64,000 nucleotides of DNA from Culex pipiens pallens (lineage: Eukaryota; Arthropoda; Insecta; Diptera; Culicidae). How positions within the stretch are numbered: position 1 is the first letter of the stretch; each line of letters opens with the position of its first letter. The stretch is taken from the NCBI RefSeq assembly GCF_016801865.2, contig NC_068938.1, positions 15,410,746 through 15,474,745 on the forward strand, given 5' to 3'. Below the pieces are notes generated by a model. It worked only from the letters and a program-made list of their open reading frames with translations, searched no databases and was not told where the DNA came from. A program made the translations under genes and the position numbers. Below, piece after piece: positions 23,246 to 37,798 of the stretch.

Positions 23246-26200
23246 ACTTTTTGCCTTTCTTACTAAAGAAAGGTATAGGTTTTACTTTAAGCCAGGACGT
23301 AATTTTCATCTTCGTAAATATGTCGATTCAGCATGAATTTTAATCGGAAAAATCGTCAAAAAATCACACTGCATCGATTTTCGACGCTCTATCGATTCAC
23401 CTTGACAGAACTCGTCTATCTCGAATCCTCGAATTTTGAGAAAATAAATTCCGTGGAGGTCGAGTGATGTTCGTATGTGGTAAAATTTTGCAAAATTTTG
23501 TGTCGCGCCGTTCTCAGCTTCCATAAATCCGATTTCGATTCTTCTGAATGCAGATGAAAGCTAGTGTGCTGAACCTGGGCGAGTTGCCGCGCAAATTTCG
23601 AAATATCCATCTGTTTTCGGATGCGGCCAGACTTTTCAACAAAATACACAGTTTTCAAATGAAAATATGGTCAATTTTTTTCATTTTCATATTTTGTATT
23701 TATCTCAAACATTGCATTTTTCGAGTTCTACAACCTCCCAAATTTTCATCCAGATCCATAATCTGGTTCTGGAGTTAGAGCCGTTTGATTAACCTACCAA
23801 AAAAAAAAAAAATCCCTAAAAAAAGGTAAAAGCCCACCTGGTGACCTTCGCCAACATTTTTCATTTCTGATTTTATTCAAAATTTCTTGCTACATTCATA
23901 GTACAGACCATGAGTGAGCATCTGAAACAAATTCGACATCGATCGGCAATCCCGATCAATTTTTAGAACGATTTACTTTTTGCCTTTCTTACTAAAGAAA
24001 GGTATAGGTTTTACTTTAAGCCAGGACGTCATTTTCATCTTCGTAAATATGTCGATTCAGCATGAATTTTAAACGGAAAAATCGTCAAAAAATCACACTG
24101 CATCGATTTTCGACGCTCTATCGATTCACCTTGACAGAACTCGTCTATCTCGAATCCTCGAATTTTGAGAAAATAAATTCCGTGGAGGTCGAGTGATGTT
24201 CGTATGTGGTAAAATTTTGCAAAATTTTGTGTCGCGCCGTTCTCAGCTCCCATAAATCCGATTTCGATTCTTCTGAATGCAGATGAAAGCTAGTGTGCTG
24301 AACCTGGGCGAGTTGCCGCGCAAATTTCGAAATATCCATCTGTTTTCGGATGCGGCCAGACTTTTCAACAAAATACACAGTTTTCAAATGAAAATATGGT
24401 CAATTTTTTTCATTTTCATATTTTGTATTTATCTCAAACATTGCATTTTTCGAGTTCTACAACCTCCCAAATTTTCATCCAGATCCATAATCTGGTTCTG
24501 GAGTTAGAGCCGTTTGATTAACCTACCAAAAAAAAAAAAATCCCTAAAAAAAGGTAAAAGCCCACCTGGTGACCTTCGCCAACATTTTTCATTTCTGATT
24601 TTATTCAAAATTTCTTGCTACATTCATAGTACAGACCATGAGTGAGCATCTGAAACAAATTCGACATCGATCGGCAATCCCGATCAATTTTTAGAACGAT
24701 TTACTTTTTGCCTTTCTTACTAAAGAAAGGTATAGGTTTTACTTTAAGCCAGGACGTCATTTTCATCTTCGTAAATATGTCGATTCAGCATGAATTTTAA
24801 ACGGAAAAATCGTCAAAAAATCACACTGCATCGATTTTCGACGCTCTATCGATTCACCTTGACAGAACTCGTCTATCTCGAATCCTCGAATTTTGAGAAA
24901 ATAAATTCCGTGGAGGTCGAGTGATGTTCGTATGTGGTAAAATTTTGCAAAATTTTGTGTCGCGCCGTTCTCAGCTTCCATAAATCCGATTTCGATGCTT
25001 CTGAATGCAGATGAAAGCTAGTGTGCTGAACCTGGGCGAGTTGCCGCGCAAATTTCGAAATATCCATCTGTTTTCGGATGCGGCCAGACTTTTCAACAAA
25101 ATACACAGTTTTCAAATGAAAATATGGTCATTTTTTTCATTTTCATATTTTTTATTTATCTCAAACATTGCATTTTTCGAGTTCTACAACCTCCCAAATT
25201 TTCATCCAGATCCATAATCTGGTTCTGGAGTTAGAGCCGTTTGATTAACCTACCAAAAGAAAAAAAATCCCTAAAAAAAGGTAAAAGCCCACCTGGTGAC
25301 CTTCGCCAACATTTTTCATTTCTGATTTTATTCAAAATTTCTTGCTACATTCATAGTACAGACCATGAGTGAGCATCTGAAACAAATTCGACATCGATCG
25401 GCAATCCCGATCAATTTTTAGAACGATTTACTTTTTGCCTTTCTTACCAAAGAAAGGTATAGGTTTTACTTTAAGCCAGGACGTCATTTTCATCTTCGTA
25501 AATATGTCGATTCAGCATGAATTTTAAACGGAAAAATCGTCAAAAAATTACACTGCATCGATTTTCGACGCTCTATCGATTCACCTTGACAGAACTCGTC
25601 TATCTCTAATCCTCGAATTTTGAGAAAATAAATTCCGTGGAGGTCGAGTGATGTTCGTATGTGGTAAAATTTTGCAAAATTTTGTGTCGCGCCGTTCTCA
25701 GCTTCCATAAATCCGATTTCGATTCTTCTGAATGCAGATGAAAGCTAGTGTGCTGAACCTGGGCGAGTTGCCGCGCAAATTTCGAAATATCCATCTGTTT
25801 TCGGATGCGGCCAGACTTTTCAACAAAATACACAGTTTTCAAATGAAAATATGGTCATTTTTTTCATTTTCATATTTTTTATTTATCTCAAACATTGCAT
25901 TTTTCGAGTTCTACAACCTCCCAAATTTTCATCCAGATCCATAATCTGGTTCTGGAGTTAGAGCCGTTTGATTAACCTACCAAAAGAAAAAAAATCCCTA
26001 AAAAAAGGTAAAAGCCCACCTGGTGACCTTCGCCAACATTTTTCATTTCTGATTTTATTCAAAATTTCTTGCTACATTCATAGTACAGACCATGAGTGAG
26101 CATCTGAAACAAATTCGACATCGATCGGCAATCCCGATCAATTTTTAGAACGATTTACTTTTTGCCTTTCTTACTAAAGAAAGGTATAGGTTTTACTTTA

Positions 26201-29200
26201 AGCCAGGACGTCATTTTCATCTTCGTAAATATGTCGATTCAGCATGAATTTTAAACGGAAAAATCGTCAAAAAATCACACTGCATCGATTTTCGACGCTC
26301 TATCGATTCACCTTGACAGAACTCGTCTATCTCGAATCCTCGAATTTTGAGAAAATAAATTCCGTGGAGGTCGAGTGATGTTCGTATGTGGTAAAATTTT
26401 GCAAAATTTTGTGTCGCGCCGTTCTCAGCTTCCATAAATCCGATTTCGATTCTTCTGAATGCAGATGAAAGCTAGTGTGCTGAACCTGGGCGAGTTGCCG
26501 CGCAAATTTCGAAATATCCATCTGTTTTCGGATGCGGCCAGACTTTTCAACAAAATACACAGTTTTCAAATGAAAATATGGTCAATTTTTTTCATTTTCA
26601 TATTTTGTATTTATCTCAAACATTGCATTTTTCGAGTTCTACAACCTCCCAAATTTTCATCCAGATCCATAATCTGGTTCTGGAGTTAGAGCCGTTTGAT
26701 TAACCTACCAAAAAAAAAAAAAATCCCTAAAAAAAGGTAAAAGCCCACCTGGTGACCTTCGCCAACATTTTTCATTTCTGATTTTATTCAAAATTTCTTG
26801 CTACATTCATAGTACAGACCATGAGTGAGCATCTGAAACAAATTCGACATCGATCGGCAATCCCGATCAATTTTTAGAACGATTTACTTTTTGCCTTTCT
26901 TACTAAAGAAAGGTATAGGTTTTACTTTAAGCCAGGACGTCATTTTCATCTTCGTAAATATGTCGATTCAGCATGAATTTTAAACGGAAAAATCGTCAAA
27001 AAATCACACTGCATCGATTTTCGACGCTCTATCGATTCACCTTGACAGAACTCGTCTATCTCGAATCCTCGAATTTTGAGAAAATAAATTCCGTGGAGGT
27101 CGAGTGATGTTCGTATGTGGTAAAATTTTGCAAAATTTTGTGTCGCGCCGTTCTCAGCTCCCATAAATCCGATTTCGATTCTTCTGAATGCAGATGAAAG
27201 CTAGTGTGCTGAACCTGGGCGAGTTGCCGCGCAAATTTCGAAATATCCATCTGTTTTCGGATGCGGCCAGACTTTTCAACAAAATACACAGTTTTCAAAT
27301 GAAAATATGGTCAATTTTTTTCATTTTCATATTTTGTATTTATCTCAAACATTGCATTTTTCGAGTTCTACAACCTCCCAAATTTTCATCCAGATCCATA
27401 ATCTGGTTCTGGAGTTAGAGCCGTTTGATTAACCTACCAAAAAAAAAAAAATCCCTAAAAAAAGGTAAAAGCCCACCTGGTGACCTTCGCCAACATTTTT
27501 CATTTCTGATTTTATTCAAAATTTCTTGCTACATTCATAGTACAGACCATGAGTGAGCATCTGAAACAAATTCGACATCGATCGGCAATCCCGATCAATT
27601 TTTAGAACGATTTACTTTTTGCCTTTCTTACTAAAGAAAGGTATAGGTTTTACTTTAAGCCAGGACGTCATTTTCATCTTCGTAAATATGTCGATTCAGC
27701 ATGAATTTTAAACGGAAAAATCGTCAAAAAATCACACTGCATCGATTTTCGACGCTCTATCGATTCACCTTGACAGAACTCGTCTATCTCGAATCCTCGA
27801 ATTTTGAGAAAATAAATTCCGTGGAGGTCGAGTGATGTTCGTATGTGGTAAAATTTTGCAAAATTTTGTGTCGCGCCGTTCTCAGCTTCCATAAATCCGA
27901 TTTCGATGCTTCTGAATGCAGATGAAAGCTAGTGTGCTGAACCTGGGCGAGTTGCCGCGCAAATTTCGAAATATCCATCTGTTTTCGGATGCGGCCAGAC
28001 TTTTCAACAAAATACACAGTTTTCAAATGAAAATATGGTCATTTTTTTCATTTTCATATTTTTTATTTATCTCAAACATTGCATTTTTCGAGTTCTACAA
28101 CCTCCCAAATTTTCATCCAGATCCATAATCTGGTTCTGGAGTTAGAGCCGTTTGATTAACCTACCAAAAGAAAAAAAATCCCTAAAAAAAGGTAAAAGCC
28201 CACCTGGTGACCTTCGCCAACATTTTTCATTTCTGATTTTATTCAAAATTTCTTGCTACATTCATAGTACAGACCATGAGTGAGCATCTGAAACAAATTC
28301 GACATCGATCGGCAATCCCGATCAATTTTTAGAACGATTTACTTTTTGCCTTTCTTACTAAAGAAAGGTATAGGTTTTACTTTAAGCCAGGACGTCATTT
28401 TCATCTTCGTAAATATGTCGATTCAGCATGAATTTTAAACGGAAAAATCGTCAAAAAATTACACTGCATCGATTTTCGACGCTCTATCGATTCACCTTGA
28501 CAGAACTCGTCTATCTCTAATCCTCGAATTTTGAGAAAATAAATTCCGTGGAGGTCGAGTGATGTTCGTATGTGGTAAAATTTTGCAAAATTTTGTGTCG
28601 CGCCGTTCTCAGCTTCCATAAATCCGATTTCGATTCTTCTGAATGCAGATGAAAGCTAGTGTGCTGAACCTGGGCGAGTTGCCGCGCAAATTTCGAAATA
28701 TCCATCTGTTTTCGGATGCGGCCAGACTTTTCAACAAAATACACAGTTTTCAAATGAAAATATGGTCATTTTTTTCATTTTCATATTTTTTATTTATCTC
28801 AAACATTGCATTTTTCGAGTTCTACAACCTCCCAAATTTTCATCCAGATCCATAATCTGGTTCTGGAGTTAGAGCCGTTTGATTAACCTACCAAAAGAAA
28901 AAAAATCCCTAAAAAAAGGTAAAAGCCCACCTGGTGACCTTCGCCAACATTTTTCATTTCTGATTTTATTCAAAATTTCTTGCTACATTCATAGTACAGA
29001 CCATGAGTGAGCATCTGAAACAAATTCGACATCGATCGGCAATCCCGATCAATTTTTAGAACGATTTACTTTTTGCCTTTCTTACTAAAGAAAGGTATAG
29101 GTTTTACTTTAAGCCAGGACGTCATTTTCATCTTCGTAAATATGTCGATTCAGCATGAATTTTAAACGGAAAAATCGTCAAAAAATCACACTGCATCGAT

Positions 29201-30522
29201 TTTCGACGCTCTATCGATTCACCTTGACAGAACTCGTCTATCTCGAATCCTCGAATTTTGAGAAAATAAATTCCGTGGAGGTCGAGTGATGTTCGTATGT
29301 GGTAAAATTTTGCAAAATTTTGTGTCGCGCCGTTCTCAGCTTCCATAAATCCGATTTCGATGCTTCTGAATGCAGATGAAAGCTAGTGTGCTGAACCTGG
29401 GCGAGTTGCCGCGCAAATTTCGAAATATCCATCTGTTTTCGGATGCGGCCAGACTTTTCAACAAAATACACAGTTTTCAAATGAAAATATGGTCATTTTT
29501 TTCATTTTCATATTTTTTATTTATCTCAAACATTGCATTTTTCGAGTTCTACAACCTCTCAAATTTTCATCCAGATCCATAATCTGGTTCTGGAGTTAGA
29601 GCCGTTTGATTAACCTACCAAAAGAAAAAAAATCCCTAAAAAAAGGTAAAAGCCCACCTGGTGACCTTCGCCAACATTTTTCATTTCTGATTTTATTCAA
29701 AATTTCTTGCTACATTCATAGTACAGACCATGAGTGAGCATCTGAAACAAATTCGACATCGATCGGCAATCCCGATCAATTTTTAGAACGATTTACTTTT
29801 TGCCTTTCTTACTAAAGAAAGGTATAGGTTTTACTTTAAGCCAGGACGTCATTTTCATCTTCGTAAATATGTCGATTCAGCATGAATTTTAAACGGAAAA
29901 ATCGTCAAAAAATTACACTGCATCGATTTTCGACGCTCTATCGATTCACCTTGACAGAACTCGTCTATCTCTAATCCTCGAATTTTGAGAAAATAAATTC
30001 CGTGGAGGTCGAGTGATGTTCGTATGTGGTAAAATTTTGCAAAATTTTGTGTCGCGCCGTTCTCAGCTTCCATAAATCCGATTTCGATTCTTCTGAATGC
30101 AGATGAAAGCTAGTGTGCTGAACCTGGGCGAGTTGCCGCGCAAATTTCGAAATATCCATCTGTTTTCGGATGCGGCCAGACTTTTCAACAAAATACACAG
30201 TTTTCAAATGAAAATATGGTCATTTTTTTTCATTTTCATATTTTTTATTTATCTCAAACATTGCATTTTTCGAGTTCTACAACCTCCCAAATTTTCATCC
30301 AGATCCATAATCTGGTTCTGGAGTTAGAGCCGTTTGATTAACCTACCAAAAGAAAAAAAATCCCTAAAAAAAGGTAAAAGCCCACCTGGTGACCTTCGCC
30401 AACATTTTTCATTTCTGATTTTATTCAAAATTTCTTGCTACATTCATAGTACAGACCATGAGTGAGCATCTGAAACAAATTCGACATCGATCGGCAATCC
30501 CGATCAATTTTTAGAACGATTT
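23246..30522 (+). repeat. Higher-order satellite block 1 (10 units, A-B-C-D-A-B-C-D-C-D)
   Basis: Units 18-27 follow a fixed order of four variants. A has TTTTGTATTT with an uninterrupted A run. B adds GCTCCCATAAATCC. C has GATGCTTCTGAATG with a one-base-shorter T run. D has CTATCTCTAATCC and AAAATTACACTG. Unit 18 also carries GTAATTTTC and TTTTAATCGG. Unit 21 has a private CTTACCAAAG, unit 26 a private ACCTCTCAAA. Confidence 0.9.
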
Positions 30523-33500
30523 ACTTTTTGCCTTTCTTACTAAAGAAAGGTATAGGTTTTACTTTAAGCCAGGACGTAATTTTCATCTTCGTAAATATGT
30601 CGATTCAGCATGAATTTTAATCGGAAAAATCGTCAAAAAATCACACTGCATCGATTTTCGACGCTCTATCGATTCACCTTGACAGAACTCGTCTATCTCG
30701 AATCCTCGAATTTTGAGAAAATAAATTCCGTGGAGGTCGAGTGATGTTCGTATGTGGTAAAATTTTGCAAAATTTTGTGTCGCGCCGTTCTCAGCTTCCA
30801 TAAATCCGATTTCGATTCTTCTGAATGCAGATGAAAGCTAGTGTGCTGAACCTGGGCGAGTTGCCGCGCAAATTTCGAAATATCCATCTGTTTTCGGATG
30901 CGGCCAGACTTTTCAACAAAATACACAGTTTTCAAATGAAAATATGGTCAATTTTTTTCATTTTCATATTTTGTATTTATCTCAAACATTGCATTTTTCG
31001 AGTTCTACAACCTCCCAAATTTTCATCCAGATCCATAATCTGGTTCTGGAGTTAGAGCCGTTTGATTAACCTACCAAAAAAAAAAAAATCCCTAAAAAAA
31101 GGTAAAAGCCCACCTGGTGACCTTCGCCAACATTTTTCATTTCTGATTTTATTCAAAATTTCTTGCTACATTCATAGTACAGACCATGAGTGAGCATCTG
31201 AAACAAATTCGACATCGATCGGCAATCCCGATCAATTTTTAGAACGATTTACTTTTTGCCTTTCTTACTAAAGAAAGGTATAGGTTTTACTTTAAGCCAG
31301 GACGTCATTTTCATCTTCGTAAATATGTCGATTCAGCATGAATTTTAAACGGAAAAATCGTCAAAAAATCACACTGCATCGATTTTCGACGCTCTATCGA
31401 TTCACCTTGACAGAACTCGTCTATCTCGAATCCTCGAATTTTGAGAAAATAAATTCCGTGGAGGTCGAGTGATGTTCGTATGTGGTAAAATTTTGCAAAA
31501 TTTTGTGTCGCGCCGTTCTCAGCTCCCATAAATCCGATTTCGATTCTTCTGAATGCAGATGAAAGCTAGTGTGCTGAACCTGGGCGAGTTGCCGCGCAAA
31601 TTTCGAAATATCCATCTGTTTTCGGATGCGGCCAGACTTTTCAACAAAATACACAGTTTTCAAATGAAAATATGGTCAATTTTTTTCATTTTCATATTTT
31701 GTATTTATCTCAAACATTGCATTTTTCGAGTTCTACAACCTCCCAAATTTTCATCCAGATCCATAATCTGGTTCTGGAGTTAGAGCCGTTTGATTAACCT
31801 ACCAAAAAAAAAAAAAATCCCTAAAAAAAGGTAAAAGCCCACCTGGTGACCTTCGCCAACATTTTTCATTTCTGATTTTATTCAAAATTTCTTGCTACAT
31901 TCATAGTACAGACCATGAGTGAGCATCTGAAACAAATTCGACATCGATCGGCAATCCCGATCAATTTTTAGAACGATTTACTTTTTGCCTTTCTTACTAA
32001 AGAAAGGTATAGGTTTTACTTTAAGCCAGGACGTCATTTTCATCTTCGTAAATATGTCGATTCAGCATGAATTTTAAACGGAAAAATCGTCAAAAAATCA
32101 CACTGCATCGATTTTCGACGCTCTATCGATTCACCTTGACAGAACTCGTCTATCTCGAATCCTCGAATTTTGAGAAAATAAATTCCGTGGAGGTCGAGTG
32201 ATGTTCGTATGTGGTAAAATTTTGCAAAATTTTGTGTCGCGCCGTTCTCAGCTTCCATAAATCCGATTTCGATGCTTCTGAATGCAGATGAAAGCTAGTG
32301 TGCTGAACCTGGGCGAGTTGCCGCGCAAATTTCGAAATATCCATCTGTTTTCGGATGCGGCCAGACTTTTCAACAAAATACACAGTTTTCAAATGAAAAT
32401 ATGGTCATTTTTTTCATTTTCATATTTTTTATTTATCTCAAACATTGCATTTTTCGAGTTCTACAACCTCCCAAATTTTCATCCAGATCCATAATCTGGT
32501 TCTGGAGTTAGAGCCGTTTGATTAACCTACCAAAAGAAAAAAAATCCCTAAAAAAAGGTAAAAGCCCACCTGGTGACCTTCGCCAACATTTTTCATTTCT
32601 GATTTTATTCAAAATTTCTTGCTACATTCATAGTACAGACCATGAGTGAGCATCTGAAACAAATTCGACATCGATCGGCAATCCCGATCAATTTTTAGAA
32701 CGATTTACTTTTTGCCTTTCTTACTAAAGAAAGGTATAGGTTTTACTTTAAGCCAGGACGTCATTTTCATCTTCGTAAATATGTCGATTCAGCATGAATT
32801 TTAAACGGAAAAATCGTCAAAAAATTACACTGCATCGATTTTCGACGCTCTATCGATTCACCTTGACAGAACTCGTCTATCTCTAATCCTCGAATTTTGA
32901 GAAAATAAATTCCGTGGAGGTCGAGTGATGTTCGTATGTGGTAAAATTTTGCAAAATTTTGTGTCGCGCCGTTCTCAGCTTCCATAAATCCGATTTCGAT
33001 TCTTCTGAATGCAGATGAAAGCTAGTGTGCTGAACCTGGGCGAGTTGCCGCGCAAATTTCGAAATATCCATCTGTTTTCGGATGCGGCCAGACTTTTCAA
33101 CAAAATACACAGTTTTCAAATGAAAATATGGTCATTTTTTTCATTTTCATATTTTTTATTTATCTCAAACATTGCATTTTTCGAGTTCTACAACCTCCCA
33201 AATTTTCATCCAGATCCATAATCTGGTTCTGGAGTTAGAGCCGTTTGATTAACCTACCAAAAGAAAAAAAATCCCTAAAAAAAGGTAAAAGCCCACCTGG
33301 TGACCTTCGCCAACATTTTTCATTTCTGATTTTATTCAAAATTTCTTGCTACATTCATAGTACAGACCATGAGTGAGCATCTGAAACAAATTCGACATCG
33401 ATCGGCAATCCCGATCAATTTTTAGAACGATTTACTTTTTGCCTTTCTTACTAAAGAAAGGTATAGGTTTTACTTTAAGCCAGGACGTCATTTTCATCTT

Positions 33501-36500
33501 CGTAAATATGTCGATTCAGCATGAATTTTAAACGGAAAAATCGTCAAAAAATCACACTGCATCGATTTTCGACGCTCTATCGATTCACCTTGACAGAACT
33601 CGTCTATCTCGAATCCTCGAATTTTGAGAAAATAAATTCCGTGGAGGTCGAGTGATGTTCGTATGTGGTAAAATTTTGCAAAATTTTGTGTCGCGCCGTT
33701 CTCAGCTTCCATAAATCCGATTTCGATTCTTCTGAATGCAGATGAAAGCTAGTGTGCTGAACCTGGGCGAGTTGCCGCGCAAATTTCGAAATATCCATCT
33801 GTTTTCGGATGCGGCCAGACTTTTCAACAAAATACACAGTTTTCAAATGAAAATATGGTCAATTTTTTTCATTTTCATATTTTGTATTTATCTCAAACAT
33901 TGCATTTTTCGAGTTCTACAACCTCCCAAATTTTCATCCAGATCCATAATCTGGTTCTGGAGTTAGAGCCGTTTGATTAACCTACCAAAAAAAAAAAAAA
34001 TCCCTAAAAAAAGGTAAAAGCCCACCTGGTGACCTTCGCCAACATTTTTCATTTCTGATTTTATTCAAAATTTCTTGCTACATTCATAGTACAGACCATG
34101 AGTGAGCATCTGAAACAAATTCGACATCGATCGGCAATCCCGATCAATTTTTAGAACGATTTACTTTTTGCCTTTCTTACTAAAGAAAGGTATAGGTTTT
34201 ACTTTAAGCCAGGACGTCATTTTCATCTTCGTAAATATGTCGATTCAGCATGAATTTTAAACGGAAAAATCGTCAAAAAATCACACTGCATCGATTTTCG
34301 ACGCTCTATCGATTCACCTTGACAGAACTCGTCTATCTCGAATCCTCGAATTTTGAGAAAATAAATTCCGTGGAGGTCGAGTGATGTTCGTATGTGGTAA
34401 AATTTTGCAAAATTTTGTGTCGCGCCGTTCTCAGCTCCCATAAATCCGATTTCGATTCTTCTGAATGCAGATGAAAGCTAGTGTGCTGAACCTGGGCGAG
34501 TTGCCGCGCAAATTTCGAAATATCCATCTGTTTTCGGATGCGGCCAGACTTTTCAACAAAATACACAGTTTTCAAATGAAAATATGGTCAATTTTTTTCA
34601 TTTTCATATTTTGTATTTATCTCAAACATTGCATTTTTCGAGTTCTACAACCTCCCAAATTTTCATCCAGATCCATAATCTGGTTCTGGAGTTAGAGCCG
34701 TTTGATTAACCTACCAAAAAAAAAAAAATCCCTAAAAAAAGGTAAAAGCCCACCTGGTGACCTTCGCCAACATTTTTCATTTCTGATTTTATTCAAAATT
34801 TCTTGCTACATTCATAGTACAGACCATGAGTGAGCATCTGAAACAAATTCGACATCGATCGGCAATCCCGATCAATTTTTAGAACGATTTACTTTTTGCC
34901 TTTCTTACTAAAGAAAGGTATAGGTTTTACTTTAAGCCAGGACGTCATTTTCATCTTCGTAAATATGTCGATTCAGCATGAATTTTAAACGGAAAAATCG
35001 TCAAAAAATCACACTGCATCGATTTTCGACGCTCTATCGATTCACCTTGACAGAACTCGTCTATCTCGAATCCTCGAATTTTGAGAAAATAAATTCCGTG
35101 GAGGTCGAGTGATGTTCGTATGTGGTAAAATTTTGCAAAATTTTGTGTCGCGCCGTTCTCAGCTTCCATAAATCCGATTTCGATGCTTCTGAATGCAGAT
35201 GAAAGCTAGTGTGCTGAACCTGGGCGAGTTGCCGCGCAAATTTCGAAATATCCATCTGTTTTCGGATGCGGCCAGACTTTTCAACAAAATACACAGTTTT
35301 CAAATGAAAATATGGTCATTTTTTTCATTTTCATATTTTTTATTTATCTCAAACATTGCATTTTTCGAGTTCTACAACCTCCCAAATTTTCATCCAGATC
35401 CATAATCTGGTTCTGGAGTTAGAGCCGTTTGATTAACCTACCAAAAGAAAAAAAATCCCTAAAAAAAGGTAAAAGCCCACCTGGTGACCTTCGCCAACAT
35501 TTTTCATTTCTGATTTTATTCAAAATTTCTTGCTACATTCATAGTACAGACCATGAGTGAGCATCTGAAACAAATTCGACATCGATCGGCAATCCCGATC
35601 AATTTTTAGAACGATTTACTTTTTGCCTTTCTTACTAAAGAAAGGTATAGGTTTTACTTTAAGCCAGGACGTCATTTTCATCTTCGTAAATATGTCGATT
35701 CAGCATGAATTTTAAACGGAAAAATCGTCAAAAAATTACACTGCATCGATTTTCGACGCTCTATCGATTCACCTTGACAGAACTCGTCTATCTCTAATCC
35801 TCGAATTTTGAGAAAATAAATTCCGTGGAGGTCGAGTGATGTTCGTATGTGGTAAAATTTTGCAAAATTTTGTGTCGCGCCGTTCTCAGCTTCCATAAAT
35901 CCGATTTCGATTCTTCTGAATGCAGATGAAAGCTAGTGTGCTGAACCTGGGCGAGTTGCCGCGCAAATTTCGAAATATCCATCTGTTTTCGGATGCGGCC
36001 AGACTTTTCAACAAAATACACAGTTTTCAAATGAAAATATGGTCATTTTTTTCATTTTCATATTTTTTATTTATCTCAAACATTGCATTTTTCGAGTTCT
36101 ACAACCTCCCAAATTTTCATCCAGATCCATAATCTGGTTCTGGAGTTAGAGCCGTTTGATTAACCTACCAAAAGAAAAAAAATCCCTAAAAAAAGGTAAA
36201 AGCCCACCTGGTGACCTTCGCCAACATTTTTCATTTCTGATTTTATTCAAAATTTCTTGCTACATTCATAGTACAGACCATGAGTGAGCATCTGAAACAA
36301 ATTCGACATCGATCGGCAATCCCGATCAATTTTTAGAACGATTTACTTTTTGCCTTTCTTACTAAAGAAAGGTATAGGTTTTACTTTAAGCCAGGACGTC
36401 ATTTTCATCTTCGTAAATATGTCGATTCAGCATGAATTTTAAACGGAAAAATCGTCAAAAAATCACACTGCATCGATTTTCGACGCTCTATCGATTCACC

Positions 36501-37798
36501 TTGACAGAACTCGTCTATCTCGAATCCTCGAATTTTGAGAAAATAAATTCCGTGGAGGTCGAGTGATGTTCGTATGTGGTAAAATTTTGCAAAATTTTGT
36601 GTCGCGCCGTTCTCAGCTTCCATAAATCCGATTTCGATGCTTCTGAATGCAGATGAAAGCTAGTGTGCTGAACCTGGGCGAGTTGCCGCGCAAATTTCGA
36701 AATATCCATCTGTTTTCGGATGCGGCCAGACTTTTCAACAAAATACACAGTTTTCAAATGAAAATATGGTCATTTTTTTCATTTTCATATTTTTTATTTA
36801 TCTCAAACATTGCATTTTTCGAGTTCTACAACCTCCCAAATTTTCATCCAGATCCATAATCTGGTTCTGGAGTTAGAGCCGTTTGATTAACCTACCAAAA
36901 GAAAAAAAATCCCTAAAAAAAGGTAAAAGCCCACCTGGTGACCTTCGCCAACATTTTTCATTTCTGATTTTATTCAAAATTTCTTGCTACATTCATAGTA
37001 CAGACCATGAGTGAGCATCTGAAACAAATTCGACATCGATCGGCAATCCCGATCAATTTTTAGAACGATTTACTTTTTGCCTTTCTTACTAAAGAAAGGT
37101 ATAGGTTTTACTTTAAGCCAGGACGTCATTTTCATCTTCGTAAATATGTCGATTCAGCATGAATTTTAAACGGAAAAATCGTCAAAAAATTACACTGCAT
37201 CGATTTTCGACGCTCTATCGATTCACCTTGACAGAACTCGTCTATCTCTAATCCTCGAATTTTGAGAAAATAAATTCCGTGGAGGTCGAGTGATGTTCGT
37301 ATGTGGTAAAATTTTGCAAAATTTTGTGTCGCGCCGTTCTCAGCTTCCATAAATCCGATTTCGATTCTTCTGAATGCAGATGAAAGCTAGTGTGCTGAAC
37401 CTGGGCGAGTTGCCGCGCAAATTTCGAAATATCCATCTGTTTTCGGATGCGGCCAGACTTTTCAACAAAATACACAGTTTTCAAATGAAAATATGGTCAT
37501 TTTTTTCATTTTCATATTTTTTATTTATCTCAAACATTGCATTTTTCGAGTTCTACAACCTCCCAAATTTTCATCCAGATCCATAATCTGGTTCTGGAGT
37601 TAGAGCCGTTTGATTAACCTACCAAAAGAAAAAAAATCCCTAAAAAAAGGTAAAAGCCCACCTGGTGACCTTCGCCAACATTTTTCATTTCTGATTTTAT
37701 TCAAAATTTCTTGCTACATTCATAGTACAGACCATGAGTGAGCATCTGAAACAAATTCGACATCGATCGGCAATCCCGATCAATTTTTAGAACGATTT
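30523..37798 (+). repeat. Higher-order satellite block 2, duplicate of block 1
   Basis: Units 28-37 repeat the variant order of units 18-27 exactly, including GTAATTTTC/TTTTAATCGG only in the first unit. Block lengths are 7276 and 7277 bp. The few differences are homopolymer lengths and private changes in block 1. This indicates one unequal exchange of about 7.3 kb after the four-unit pattern was established. Confidence 0.9.
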
